From Saprospiraceae bacterium (GTDB lineage: Bacteria > Bacteroidota > Bacteroidia > Chitinophagales > Saprospiraceae): DNA of 64,000 bases. The notes under the pieces were generated by a model. It did no database searches. It saw nothing but the letters and a program-made list of their open reading frames with translations, and was not told the DNA's origin. The stretch spans positions 1 to 64,000 of the forward strand of contig JANQRV010000188.1 in the NCBI GenBank assembly GCA_028284395.1. Direction: 5' to 3'. This document shows positions 1-8,467 of this stretch, piece by piece (positions within the stretch are counted from its first letter, which is position 1; each line of letters begins with the position of its first letter). The position numbers were made by a program, and so were the translations under genes.

Positions 1-2005
1 GATTTATGTGGTCTTCGACAATCGACCAGGTGATGTGCCGATCTGGAATATTATGAGCAAGCGATTCCCACGTTTCACCCAAATCGGTACTTCTCATCAC
101 GTAAGGGGTGAAATCACCATTCTTGTGATTATTGAATAGGGCATATACAGTATGCGGCTCATGCTGTGAAAAAAGGATGTCGGAAACGTAGGTCTGTTCC
201 GGAACGGAGCCAAATCGGTCAATTTTACGCCAATGCTGGCCACCATCTGAAGAAATTTGAATTAGGCCATCATCGGTACCAACCGCCAAAAGCCCTTCCT
301 TGATGGAAGATTCGCTTAGAGAAACTATGGTGCTCAATGGAGAGGTAAAGACATTTTTCCAAACGGCTTCCGGTCCCCACACTCTTCCCATTACTTCTAT
401 CCGATTGCGATTGAGATTGCGACTGAGGTCCCCACTAATAGGGACCCAGCTATTGCCCCGGTCGTCACTTTTGAAAAGCCGTTGCGCAGCGAAGTAAAGT
501 CGTTGCGGATTATGCGGACTAATGATCAACGGCGCATCCCAGTGCCATCTCAATGCAGTTTCCCCACTGCCAACCTGGGGTTGAATGTCGATCAGTTCCG
601 CACTCTTTTTGTCGTAACGAGCGATTCCGGCATATTGATACATCGTATAGAGGATATTGGGGTCTTCGGGATCGACCCGTACCTGAAAACCATCCCCTCC
701 GATGGTAATAAACCAGTCGCTGTTGCGAATACCATGGATGGTATTGGTGCGAGAGGGGCCTCCTTGCGTTGCGTTGTCTTGGGTCCCACCGTAGACATTG
801 TAAAAAGGAAAGTCGTTGTCTATTCCCACTCGATAAAACTGAGTAATCGGCAGGTTATTGACGAATTTCCAAGAGGTACCCCGATCCCAGCTTTCATAGA
901 TGCCACCATCACATCCAACCATGAGATAGTCTTCGTCTTGAGGATCAAACCAGATTCCATGATTGTCTACGTGTTTGTTTTGTGTATTTTGCTGGGTAAA
1001 TGTTTTGCCGCCATCTTTGGTAACTTGTATTACAACGTCCATGGCATAAACCCGATCAAAAGAGTGTGGATCCGCATAGATTTCTCCATAGTATTGTGGA
1101 TCTACAACGATATAATCGCTACGCTTTTCCCAGCTCTCTCCCCTATCCGTAGACCGGTAGAAACCACTTTGGTCTTTTTCTGCAGCCACCAAAGCATAAA
1201 CTACATTTGGTTTGATTGGAGAAACAGCGAGGGCGATGCGGCCAACATCTCCGTGAGGCAGACCATGAGATAGCTTCCTCCAGGACTTTCCAGCATCTTC
1301 CGATTTATAAATGGCCGATTCAGGGCCACCGGCTATCAAAATTCCAACGTGTCTTCTCCGCTGATAGGATGCTGCATATATGATGTCGGGGTTTTCCGGA
1401 TCGAATGCGACATCGGTCACACCAGTGTCCTCACTGATCTTAAGAACTGCAGACCAGGTTTTACCGCCATCAGCGGTCTTGAATAAGCCTCGGTCGCCCC
1501 CAGGAGCCCAAAGTGGTCCCTGTGCAGCAACGTAGGCTATTTCAGGGTCTCGAGGGTCGATCAATATTTTACCAATATGTTCCGAGTTTTTAAGACCGAC
1601 ATTTGTCCAAGTTTTTCCCCCATTTACTGACTTGTATACCCCATCTCCATAACCAGCACTGCGCTGACTGGCATTTTCCCCGGTCCCCAACCAAAGAATA
1701 TTGGAATCTTTGGGATCCATGGCAATAGCTCCGGTGGTATAGGATCCATAATGGTCGAAAATGGCTTGCCAGGTTGTGGCGTTATTAGTGGTCTTCCAGA
1801 CATTTCCCGATGCCGTAGCAACGTACCAAGTACTAGGGTTCATTAGGTCTTTAACGATGTCTGAAATTCTTCCAGACATTAATGCTGGACCGATGTTCCT
1901 TAGTTTCATGCCATTAAAAATCGAGGCATTGAATTTCGTTTGTGCAAAAGAGTTCGATGAAAGACTGAAAAATAAAAGTAGGCCTAACGTGAGCGTTCTG
2001 GTCAT
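1..2005 (-). CDS. BNR/VPS10-like beta-propeller exoprotein, 3' end outside window
   Basis: The frame is open from ATG at 2005 leftward off the window edge, giving 668 N-terminal residues. It opens with a signal peptide (hydrophobic core LGLLLFFSL, ending near SFAQ at residue 22), then KLRNIGPALMSGRISD, the usual start of Bacteroidota proteins annotated 'glycosyl hydrolase' or 'VPS10/sortilin-like'. About ten Asp-box-like turns follow (NGGKTW, DGGKTW, DAGKSW, DRGESW, DGGKTF, DRGTSW, DRGNSW, DGGQHW, DLGETW), indicating one or two secreted seven- to ten-bladed propellers. Family members are about 1000 residues and often carry a C-terminal domain that would lie outside this window, so a sorting tail cannot be judged. 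Despite the family label I see no evidence for a glycosidase active site. It is transcribed divergently from the lipoprotein gene at 2207. Confidence 0.88.
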   Translation of the reverse strand, partial: MTRTLTLGLLLFFSLSSNSFAQTKFNASIFNGMKLRNIGPALMSGRISDIVKDLMNPSTWYVATASGNVWKTTNNATTWQAIFDHYGSYTTGAIAMDPKDSNILWLGTGENASQRSAGYGDGVYKSVNGGKTWTNVGLKNSEHIGKILIDPRDPEIAYVAAQGPLWAPGGDRGLFKTADGGKTWSAVLKISEDTGVTDVAFDPENPDIIYAASYQRRRHVGILIAGGPESAIYKSEDAGKSWRKLSHGLPHGDVGRIALAVSPIKPNVVYALVAAEKDQSGFYRSTDRGESWEKRSDYIVVDPQYYGEIYADPHSFDRVYAMDVVIQVTKDGGKTFTQQNTQNKHVDNHGIWFDPQDEDYLMVGCDGGIYESWDRGTSWKFVNNLPITQFYRVGIDNDFPFYNVYGGTQDNATQGGPSRTNTIHGIRNSDWFITIGGDGFQVRVDPEDPNILYTMYQYAGIARYDKKSAELIDIQPQVGSGETALRWHWDAPLIISPHNPQRLYFAAQRLFKSDDRGNSWVPISGDLSRNLNRNRIEVMGRVWGPEAVWKNVFTSPLSTIVSLSESSIKEGLLAVGTDDGLIQISSDGGQHWRKIDRFGSVPEQTYVSDILFSQHEPHTVYALFNNHKNGDFTPYVMRSTDLGETWESLAHNIPDRHITWSIVEDHIN

Positions 2006-2206
2006 ATGAAGGCGTTTTGTGTTGAAAGTTATTTCCGGTACAAGCGGATTCTAAAATAGGGATTTTTTTTGCTTGTTTCTCGACATGGAGGGACAATGGG
2101 AAAGGGAGTTCTTTATGAGGAATATCCAATTCTTGGATGAATTTCGGATCTAAAAGAGATAAAATATTGTTTTTGGTAACCCGTTAATTTTATAAATGAA
2201 GTGAAG

Positions 2207-2737
2207 ATGAAAAACAAAATCATAATCTTACTGAGCCTGATTGCAATGTCGGGATGTCGGACTGAAACCGGACGGCGATTGTTTGATATGAACTATCTAG
2301 GGAATCGCATGACTGCACCAGGGGTCCTGAACACCGTCGAATCTCACTTTTTTTCAATTGGCCCGTTGGAGACAAGAATCACTTCTTTATTGACCAATAA
2401 TAGCCTTCAGAGTAGTGATGTAAGTCGGATCGACCCCTATTTTGCTACCCTTACAGCTCTAGACGGAACTGATCTTTCCTTTATCGATGAAATCTCGGTC
2501 AGGATCTGCCCTGTCGATGACCCTGGTGAATGTCAAGCGGAGATATTTTATCGCGATGACATTCCCTTTCGCCCTCAATCTGATATTGAACTATTGCCAG
2601 CACTGACAAATGCCAAAGAATTCATTCTTGACCAACAATCCTTTAGAATTCAGGTAGTCTTATTACGACTAAGAGATTTTTCTCCTGCTAATATCGAATT
2701 GCAGTTTGATTTTGGCTTTGAAGCTCGTGGGGAATGA
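2207..2737 (+). CDS. small exported lipoprotein of unknown function
   Basis: A 176-residue protein beginning MKNKIIILLSLIAMSGC, a signal peptide with Cys at a plausible lipidation site, so probably anchored in the outer membrane or periplasm. I chose ATG 2207; an in-frame GTG lies two codons upstream at 2201. The rest has no motif I recognise. A paired-cysteine stretch (ICPVDDPGECQAE) in the middle and a beta-rich C-terminus (IQVVLLRLRDFSPANIELQFDFGF) suggest a small beta-sandwich. It converges on the GT9 gene, with only 3 bases between the two stop codons. Reality is supported by the signal peptide and the long open frame; function is unknown. Confidence 0.75.
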   Translation: MKNKIIILLSLIAMSGCRTETGRRLFDMNYLGNRMTAPGVLNTVESHFFSIGPLETRITSLLTNNSLQSSDVSRIDPYFATLTALDGTDLSFIDEISVRICPVDDPGECQAEIFYRDDIPFRPQSDIELLPALTNAKEFILDQQSFRIQVVLLRLRDFSPANIELQFDFGFEARGE

Positions 2738-2740
2738 CAT

Positions 2741-3724
2741 TCAGTTGAGTAGGTCAATTATTCTACTTTCATCTATTTGTTTCATGCAATTAAAGTGCTT
2801 TTTAGGGCAGCTATCGTATCCAATTTTGGAACATGGTCTACAGGGCAGCTCATCAATCTCCACCATCTTGTTTTCAAAAGAATTTTCCGGATTATAAGGG
2901 TACATGCCAAAGTCGGGAATTGTATTGCCCCAAATTGATACGATATCTTTTTCGAAAGCGGCAGCTATGTGCATCAATCCCGTATCGTGTGTGATGACCC
3001 GACGTGCTTGTTTGACCAACGACGCAGATTGCCCGAGGTTGAATTGTCCGCAAAAATTGTGTACATGCAGACCACTTTTTTGAGCCACTACTTCACCAAG
3101 CTCTTTTTCGCCGGGCCCCCCTAGTAGTGCAATTGGGAAATTACTAGATTGACATATCCGGATGATTTTTTCTGCTGGCAGACACTTGGTTTTGTGTGCA
3201 GCTCCGATAACAAAAGCAAGGTAGGGAGCACCCAATGAAAGCGTTGACAGATCCAGCTCATCTTCGGGGCGAATAAAATAATCGAGCCCGTAACCATCGT
3301 TTTCTACGTGCAGCCCCCGGACGGTATCCAGGTACCTGTCTACAATGTGAACCCTGGGTAAACGGTCAACCTTTAGGTTGACAATGAGCCACTTCTGCAA
3401 ATTGATTTTATTGAAACTCTTATGACGTGTATGTAAGGCGGTTTTTACCTTTCTGCTTCGTAAGTTACGATGTAGGTCAACTATGAAATCATATTTTTCC
3501 ATCTTTAATTTAGAAAGGACCTCCCCTACCCTACTTTGAATTGTAAACACTTGATCTACATGTGGATTCGGGTCCAATATTTGACGGTAATTGTATTTGG
3601 TTAAATAATGGATTTCAGCACCCAACTGTTGCTTTAAACATCGGACAACCGGAGTTGTTAAAACAATGTCTCCAATGGAAGAAAATCGGATGATTAAGAT
3701 TTTATATTTTTCTCTGGAGTTCAT
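2741..3724 (-). CDS. glycosyltransferase family 9 (ADP-heptose:LPS heptosyltransferase-like)
   Basis: A 327-residue GT-B enzyme. The N-terminus ILIIRFSSIGDIVLTTPVVRCLK is the classic GT9 start, in which the flexible SSIGD loop lies by the acceptor site. The nucleotide-sugar half has VITHDTGLMHIAAAF followed by SIWG, where GT9 enzymes bind the ADP-sugar. A Cys-rich tail (LPCRPCSKIGYDSCP and FNCM) is typical of the heptosyltransferase branch. Expected role: transfer of a heptose or related sugar during LPS core or surface polysaccharide assembly at the inner membrane. The exact sugar cannot be read from sequence. The gene lies just downstream of the DUF6503 lipoprotein, same strand, 46-base gap. 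Confidence 0.9.
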   Translation of the reverse strand: MNSREKYKILIIRFSSIGDIVLTTPVVRCLKQQLGAEIHYLTKYNYRQILDPNPHVDQVFTIQSRVGEVLSKLKMEKYDFIVDLHRNLRSRKVKTALHTRHKSFNKINLQKWLIVNLKVDRLPRVHIVDRYLDTVRGLHVENDGYGLDYFIRPEDELDLSTLSLGAPYLAFVIGAAHKTKCLPAEKIIRICQSSNFPIALLGGPGEKELGEVVAQKSGLHVHNFCGQFNLGQSASLVKQARRVITHDTGLMHIAAAFEKDIVSIWGNTIPDFGMYPYNPENSFENKMVEIDELPCRPCSKIGYDSCPKKHFNCMKQIDESRIIDLLN

Positions 3725-3770
3725 GACAGGAATGATATTGTTCTTTTTCGTCCAGAACCATCACGCATTT

Positions 3771-4559
3771 TCAATTGATGGTCTCTACGGAGATATTCTC
3801 GGTTTCGATTTTCGATAATTCCTTTAATTCTCCGTTCTCAAGCAATTGGTCAAAAGTTTCGACCTTCATTGTTTCCGTGCTGGGTTTGTAATTTATGTAA
3901 TCCGCAAAACGAATTCCATTAATGAAACGTGCATTATAAGCTTCTCGAAACCTGGCTCCTCCCCCATCAACTATGTAGTTGTAGGCTAAGTAGTCCAGCG
4001 TATTTTCTTCCTGGTGAATCCAGTAGATATATTCATCCTGAAAATCTCGACCGCCTCCCTCTTGTCGAAAAGTAACTTTGATTTTATGGTATGGCTGTTG
4101 CTTTACGGTCACGGTATCCAGGTATTCCGTTTGTACCGCTTCATCTAACAGGAAATACGGCAGAAGGGCAAAGTATATGACCGAATTAACAGAGTTGGCA
4201 TAGGCTGCACTATCCTTGGGGCTCAGTGCCACCGGTGTTCCATTGATTGTTCTTCGAAGTCCCTGGTTGGTTAGTTTATCATGAATCTGTCCTTTAGTTT
4301 CGTCTTTTGTGATCCGCTCGTAGATGAAAGATCCATCGCGGATCGAAGATCGGTAACTTCGCTTTCTGAAATCAAAACTAATATTACTGTTCTCATATTT
4401 GGAGCCGCCGTGTCGTTCGATACATTGCCGGATAATGGATTGTTCTAAAGAGGTCTCTAGTACTTCGTCTTCAACCGAATCATCACTGGGCGGCGTTTCT
4501 GTGGCACACCCGAAGAATAACAAAAGAAAAAGAAGCAAGAAAAAATTAAGTTTGAGCAT
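3771..4559 (-). CDS. DUF6503-type lipoprotein
   Basis: About 262 residues from ATG 4559, starting MLKLNFFLLLFLLLFFGCATE, a lipoprotein signal with Cys in a good lipobox; an upstream in-frame ATG at 4583 would add eight residues ahead of the signal and is less likely. The mature start contains IERHGGSKYENSNISFDFRKRSY, matching the Bacteroidota DUF6503 signature (HGG near the N-terminus, then a FDFR strand). The fold is probably a LolA/VioE-like half-barrel: repeated strands such as YHKIKVTFRQEG, DEYIYWIHQEENTLDYLAYNY and FADYINYKPSTETM alternate with short linkers. Such lipoproteins may carry lipids or hydrophobic ligands, but that is inference. It is divergent from the acetyltransferase gene at 4614. 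Confidence 0.8.
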   Translation of the reverse strand: MLKLNFFLLLFLLLFFGCATETPPSDDSVEDEVLETSLEQSIIRQCIERHGGSKYENSNISFDFRKRSYRSSIRDGSFIYERITKDETKGQIHDKLTNQGLRRTINGTPVALSPKDSAAYANSVNSVIYFALLPYFLLDEAVQTEYLDTVTVKQQPYHKIKVTFRQEGGGRDFQDEYIYWIHQEENTLDYLAYNYIVDGGGARFREAYNARFINGIRFADYINYKPSTETMKVETFDQLLENGELKELSKIETENISVETIN

Positions 4560-4613
4560 CACAACTATTATTTTGGCTACCATAAAGAAGATAGCAAGCT
4601 AAAAAAAATAAAG

Positions 4614-5138
4614 ATGGCACTGCGATTTATCAAATGTAATCAATCTCATTTATCTCCTTTAAGACAGGTCTGCATTCAGACCTTTACGGAGGCCTTCGGC
4701 AAAGCTAATTCGAAAGTCTCATTAATTAACTATATAAATCGTGCGTTCAGCGAGGAACAATTGCTCTCGGAAATTGAGAATCCGGAGTCAATTTTTTATC
4801 TGGCAATGGCTCAGAGACAGGTAATTGGTTACATAAAGTTAAATGAAGGTAGTGCTCAGAATAAGCAACGTGGTGAGATGCATGCCGAGTTGGAGCGTAT
4901 CTACCTGAAGTCAGAGTTTCAGCGTATGGGCTTTGGAAAGATCTTATTACAAAAAGCGATTGATGTAGCTAAAGAAAAAGGTAAGGAGTTCCTCTGGTTA
5001 GGTGTATGGGAAAAAAATGAAAATGCTATTTCCTTTTATGAGCAATTTGGTTTCAAAAAGAATGGCACGCATACTTTTGACTTGGGAGGAGATCAGCAAT
5101 TAGACCATTTGATGGAACTAATGTTGAAAAACAATTGA
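4614..5138 (+). CDS. GNAT acetyltransferase, PaiA-like (spermidine/spermine N-acetyltransferase family)
   Basis: A 174-residue single-domain GNAT protein. The acetyl-CoA binding motif A is visible as RIYLKSEFQRMGFGKILLQKAIDVA (R/Q-x-x-G-x-G/A type), followed by the strand FLWLGVWEKNENAISFYEQFGF. The WLGVWEKNENAI segment and the overall pattern closely resemble Bacillus PaiA, a polyamine N-acetyltransferase. The likely reaction is acetyl-CoA-dependent acetylation of spermidine or spermine, lowering polyamine levels; substrate is inferred from family resemblance only. The stop codon is separated from the next start by a single base, so it is probably cotranscribed with the hydroxyproline dehydratase. 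Confidence 0.88.
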   Translation: MALRFIKCNQSHLSPLRQVCIQTFTEAFGKANSKVSLINYINRAFSEEQLLSEIENPESIFYLAMAQRQVIGYIKLNEGSAQNKQRGEMHAELERIYLKSEFQRMGFGKILLQKAIDVAKEKGKEFLWLGVWEKNENAISFYEQFGFKKNGTHTFDLGGDQQLDHLMELMLKNN

Positions 5139-5139
5139 T

Positions 5140-6207
5140 ATGGCAAATAAAACCTCAGTATACGATAAGATCGTACGTCAGACCCATTTAAAAAACAAAT
5201 CCGATTGGGAAATGATTCGAACTGTCGATCTACATACTTGCGGCGAGCCCTTGCGGGTTGTCGTTGATGGTTTTCCTCAGTTAGAGGGCGATCGCGTTCT
5301 GGACTACCGGAACGATGCCCGGCAGCGTTATGATCATCTTCGCAGAGCGTTGATGTACGAACCAAGAGGACATGCAGATATGTATGGTTGTATACTCACG
5401 CCACCCAATGATGAGGGTGCAGACTTCGGGATCTTGTTTATGCATAATGAGGGCTACAGCACAATGTGTGGTCATGCAATTATTGGCATTACAACTTTAG
5501 CTTTGCAAATGGGGTGGATAGAGCAAAAAGCGCCGACCACCACCCTGCATATCGATGCGCCTTGTGGCCGTATAACTTCATTTGCCAAAATCCAAGATGG
5601 AGAGCTCAAAGGGGTCTCATTTCACTGTGTTCCTTCATTTGTGGTGGCCATGGATCAGTTAGTGGAGGTCTCGGGCTTAGGAAAAATCCAGTATGACTTG
5701 GCATACGGTGGTGCCTTTTATGCTTATGTAAACGCCGATCAAATAGATTTAGATCTAACGCCGGATAACTATAGCCGGATCATTAGCGCTGGCAAAGCAA
5801 TTAAACAAGCGGTTATGAATTCGGGTCAATCCATCAAGCACCCCTTTGAGGCCGATCTGAGTTTTTTGTACGGTATCATTTTCATTGGAGGGCCGGTAAG
5901 CACCGGAGTAGATAGTCGCAACGTCTGCGTATTCGCCGACGGCGAGGTTGATCGATGCCCCACCGGTTCCGGAGTTTCTGGCCGACTACCTATTCACTAT
6001 CATCGCGGAGAAATTGGATTGGGAGAAGAAATGACGATCGAAAGTATCATTGGCAGCAAATTCCGTGGTTCCATAGTACGAGAAGAAAAGTTCGGCCCGT
6101 TTAACGCCGTGATTCCTGAGGTACAAGGAACTGCACATATTACCGGTACCCACGAATTCATTATCGATCCAAAGGATGACTTGAAATATGGCTTTTTGCT
6201 CCGGTGA
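5140..6207 (+). CDS. proline racemase family protein, probable trans-3-hydroxy-L-proline dehydratase
   Basis: A 355-residue member of the proline racemase superfamily. The first catalytic site is intact: MCGHAIIG with Cys110. At the second site, where racemases have Cys, this protein has Thr275 in DRCPTGSGVSGR. Cys/Thr is the known signature of trans-3-hydroxy-L-proline dehydratase, which gives delta-1-pyrroline-2-carboxylate; Cys/Cys would mean a proline or 4-hydroxyproline epimerase. The neighbouring Cys273 is two residues off and is unlikely to replace it. The N-terminus carries about 24 residues before IRTVDLHTCGEPLR; an alternative start is Met25. Expected use is catabolism of collagen-derived hydroxyproline, although no pyrroline-2-carboxylate reductase is nearby. 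Confidence 0.87.
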   Translation: MANKTSVYDKIVRQTHLKNKSDWEMIRTVDLHTCGEPLRVVVDGFPQLEGDRVLDYRNDARQRYDHLRRALMYEPRGHADMYGCILTPPNDEGADFGILFMHNEGYSTMCGHAIIGITTLALQMGWIEQKAPTTTLHIDAPCGRITSFAKIQDGELKGVSFHCVPSFVVAMDQLVEVSGLGKIQYDLAYGGAFYAYVNADQIDLDLTPDNYSRIISAGKAIKQAVMNSGQSIKHPFEADLSFLYGIIFIGGPVSTGVDSRNVCVFADGEVDRCPTGSGVSGRLPIHYHRGEIGLGEEMTIESIIGSKFRGSIVREEKFGPFNAVIPEVQGTAHITGTHEFIIDPKDDLKYGFLLR

Positions 6208-6219
6208 AAGCATGGAAAG

Positions 6220-6265
6220 TTATCCACATTTTGTGGATTAATAAATGTGGAAAATTTGTTGATAA
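6220..6265. promoter_or_regulatory. cluster of four DnaA boxes upstream of dnaN
   Basis: The 46-bp segment holds one perfect DnaA box TTATCCACA (6220-6228, + strand) and three single-mismatch boxes on the other strand, read on + as TGTGGATTA (6232-6240), TGTGGAAAA (6246-6254) and TGTTGATAA (6257-6265). The first two face each other as an inverted pair. It occupies most of the 95-bp gap before dnaN, immediately upstream of a -7 element. It could be a DnaA-controlled promoter or part of an origin; dnaA itself is not in the window. Confidence 0.75.
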
Positions 6266-6269
6266 AGGG

Positions 6270-6277
6270 TAAGTTTG
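6270..6277 (+). promoter_or_regulatory. Bacteroidota -7 element of the dnaN promoter
   Basis: TAAGTTTG is an exact match to TAnnTTTG, 25 bases before the dnaN ATG. No clear -33 TTG sits at the usual distance; that zone is occupied by DnaA boxes, so DnaA binding would be expected to affect polymerase access. Confidence 0.55.
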
Positions 6278-6302
6278 TGTATTCAAACTCAATACAATCA
6301 TA

Positions 6303-7415
6303 ATGAAATTTAGTGTTTCTTCATCGGAGTTACTAAAGCAGCTTCAATTGGCGAGTGGTGCTATCGGAAGCAATAGCGTTCTGCCTATTCTAGAAGACTT
6401 CCTATTTACAATTTCAGGGAATGAATTGGCAATTTCTGCTACGGACCTTGAGACTTCAATTGTTACAAAAATTGAAGTTATGGCCGATGCCGATGGAATG
6501 GTTGCAGTCCCTGCAAAAATTCTGGTAGAAACACTAAAAGCATTACCTCAGCAACCCATCACATTTTCCATTGACGACAATTTTAGTATTCAGATCACAT
6601 CGGCCTATGGCAAATACCGTTTAGCTGGGGAGAATGGAAGTGACTTTCCAAAGATCCCGGAACCAGAACAAACGGATCACATAAAGGTGAGTGGGCAAGC
6701 ACTGCTTAGAGGAATTAACAAGACCATTTTTGCTACCAGTAATGATGAGTTGAGACAAGCTATGACAGGTGTCTATTTTAAGATCGACTTTAATAAGTTG
6801 ATCTTGGTAGCGACGGATGCCCATAAGTTAGTGAAGTATACTTATCAGGGAATTACTAGTGAGGTTTCGACTTCCTTTATCATTCCTAAGCGAGCCCTGC
6901 ATCTTTTGAAGAATGCCGCTTCCTCCGATGAAGATGTTAAAATTTCATTCAACAAATCCAATGCTTTCTTTGCCATTGGAAATACCGAACTGGTGTGTCG
7001 GTTGATTGATCAACGCTATCCTGACTACAACGCTGTGATCCCGGTTGATAACCCCAATTTATTGACGGTTACCAGAGATGATTTTCAGCAATGTTTGAAA
7101 CGGATTGCTATATATGCCAACAAGACGACCAACCAGGTTATACTCAATATAAATGCTGGAAGCCTTACTGTCAGTGCTCAAGATCTCGACTTCTCCAATG
7201 AGGCGACAGAACAGATGGCTTGCAATTATGAGGGCAATCCACTGACCATCGGTTTCAATGCCAAGTTTCTCGTTGAAATGCTGGGTGTACTGGAATCGGA
7301 TGATGTAAGGCTAGAACTCTCTACTTCTACTCGGGCCGGAATTCTTTCCCCAACAGAAAAAGAAGAATTCGAAGAAATTATCATGCTGGTAATGCCAGTA
7401 ATGTTGAGCAATTAA
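6303..7415 (+). CDS. dnaN: DNA polymerase III subunit beta (sliding clamp)
   Basis: 370 residues, the normal length for bacterial clamps. It begins MKFSVSSSELLKQLQLASGAI and has the three clamp domains in order: N-terminal with LPILEDFLFTISGNELAISATDLETSI, middle with GVYFKIDFNKLILVATDAHKLVKY, and C-terminal with RYPDYNAVIP and the end IIMLVMPVML (usual MPMRL-type clamp terminus, here MPVML). The clamp forms a dimeric ring that tethers polymerase III and recruits repair proteins. dnaA and recF are not adjacent, unlike the classic dnaA-dnaN-recF-gyrB cluster, though gyrB lies 25 kb away in this window. Confidence 0.98.
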   Translation: MKFSVSSSELLKQLQLASGAIGSNSVLPILEDFLFTISGNELAISATDLETSIVTKIEVMADADGMVAVPAKILVETLKALPQQPITFSIDDNFSIQITSAYGKYRLAGENGSDFPKIPEPEQTDHIKVSGQALLRGINKTIFATSNDELRQAMTGVYFKIDFNKLILVATDAHKLVKYTYQGITSEVSTSFIIPKRALHLLKNAASSDEDVKISFNKSNAFFAIGNTELVCRLIDQRYPDYNAVIPVDNPNLLTVTRDDFQQCLKRIAIYANKTTNQVILNINAGSLTVSAQDLDFSNEATEQMACNYEGNPLTIGFNAKFLVEMLGVLESDDVRLELSTSTRAGILSPTEKEEFEEIIMLVMPVMLSN

Positions 7416-7554
7416 TTTTACGAATTCGACCTTTTGGCCCTTAATTTGTTAAACTACACAAGGGAGGTCCTCTTCCTGATGAATGCAAGGCAGGATGCGG
7501 AAAAATAGTTGTATCCTTAAGTAGGAAAAATTGTGTTATTTTGCTAGAAAAAAC

Positions 7555-8007
7555 ATGAGTTCTCGCTTTTGGACAGCTTTCTTCCTGATTAGTATGTGTT
7601 ACTCCTGCCAAAGTGATTCGTCCTTTGAAATGCCCAATACTCCGGAGGAGGTATTGAAAGGGTATCAGAAGCATTTCGACAAGAATGAATTTGAGTTGGC
7701 CAAAAAATACAGTACACCAGCGGGGAAAAAGTGGATTGATGATATCGCGCCGATGATTGAAACCGGAGGAGAAGAGTCAACAGTCATGTCGACAATTTTT
7801 CACAACATCGATTGTATCACAAAAATAGACACAGCCATTTGCGATTGCCGACTACAAGATGCCAGTGAGCTCTATAACGCTAAGTATAGGATTGTAAAGA
7901 TCAACGGACAATGGCTTGTTGACGCCCCTGATGAAGAAGAAATTATCGACTATGAAGACAATGAAGAGGTCATAGAAGAGTTTTTCAAGAAAGAGGGGAT
8001 AAATTAA
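7555..8007 (+). CDS. DUF4878-like lipoprotein, paralogue 1
   Basis: About 150 residues from ATG 7555 (MSSRFWTAFFLISMCYSC), a lipoprotein signal; the longer frame from 7531 adds an unlikely MCYFARKN prefix. The body reads PEEVLKGYQKHFDKNEFELAKKYST ... YRIVKINGQWLVDAPDEEE, the pattern of DUF4878/NTF2-like lipoproteins, in which a helix with growing-chain spacing is followed by a curved sheet ending in a G-x-W-x-V-D strand. Two Cys pairs (CIT and CDC) in the centre may form disulfides. The C-terminal tail is very acidic. It is 16 bases upstream of a clear paralogue; the function of the pair is unknown. Confidence 0.8.
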   Translation: MSSRFWTAFFLISMCYSCQSDSSFEMPNTPEEVLKGYQKHFDKNEFELAKKYSTPAGKKWIDDIAPMIETGGEESTVMSTIFHNIDCITKIDTAICDCRLQDASELYNAKYRIVKINGQWLVDAPDEEEIIDYEDNEEVIEEFFKKEGIN

Positions 8008-8023
8008 TCTTCGGAAAGTAAAA

Positions 8024-8467
8024 ATGAAACGGTATCTACTTTTAATATGGTGGTTAACCATTGCCTTATTCGCTTGCCAAAAGGAAGTTTCCTCCAAATC
8101 TATTCCGCCCGAATTGGTGATCAAGAAATATCAGGAATTTATCGATAAGAATCGCTTCGATGCGGCTAAGAATTTGAGTACGGAAAAAGGGCAGGAATTG
8201 ATAGCAGAACTACAAGAGTCAATTCCTACCGATCTGATAGAACAAACTTTACTGAACACTAGGTTTTATGAGATCAACTGTAAAATCAACAAAAATCTGG
8301 CAACCTGCATTTGTGATTTGGAGGATGATTATGAACGATACGAAGCATTGTATCACCTGGTCAAAATTGATGGGCGGTGGCTCGTAGATGCTCCGGAAGG
8401 AGATATGGAATTTGAAGAAATTAATGAAATGGTTGATGAAATAATTAACCAGGGACTGACGAATTGA
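8024..8467 (+). CDS. DUF4878-like lipoprotein, paralogue 2
   Basis: 147 residues starting MKRYLLLIWWLTIALFAC, a lipoprotein signal. It aligns along its length with the upstream protein: PPELVIKKYQEFIDKNRFDAAKNLST, then INKNLATCICDLEDD, then YHLVKIDGRWLVDAPEGD. This points to a local tandem duplication. The stop codon TGA (8465-8467) shares its last base with the start of nadD, so translation is probably coupled. Function unknown; an NTF2-like ligand pocket is inferred from fold resemblance. Confidence 0.8.
   Translation: MKRYLLLIWWLTIALFACQKEVSSKSIPPELVIKKYQEFIDKNRFDAAKNLSTEKGQELIAELQESIPTDLIEQTLLNTRFYEINCKINKNLATCICDLEDDYERYEALYHLVKIDGRWLVDAPEGDMEFEEINEMVDEIINQGLTN

Noticed and set aside
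482-1273. 263-residue open frame on + strand
   Set aside because: Antisense to the BNR-propeller gene, which has a signal peptide and repeated Asp boxes in its own frame.
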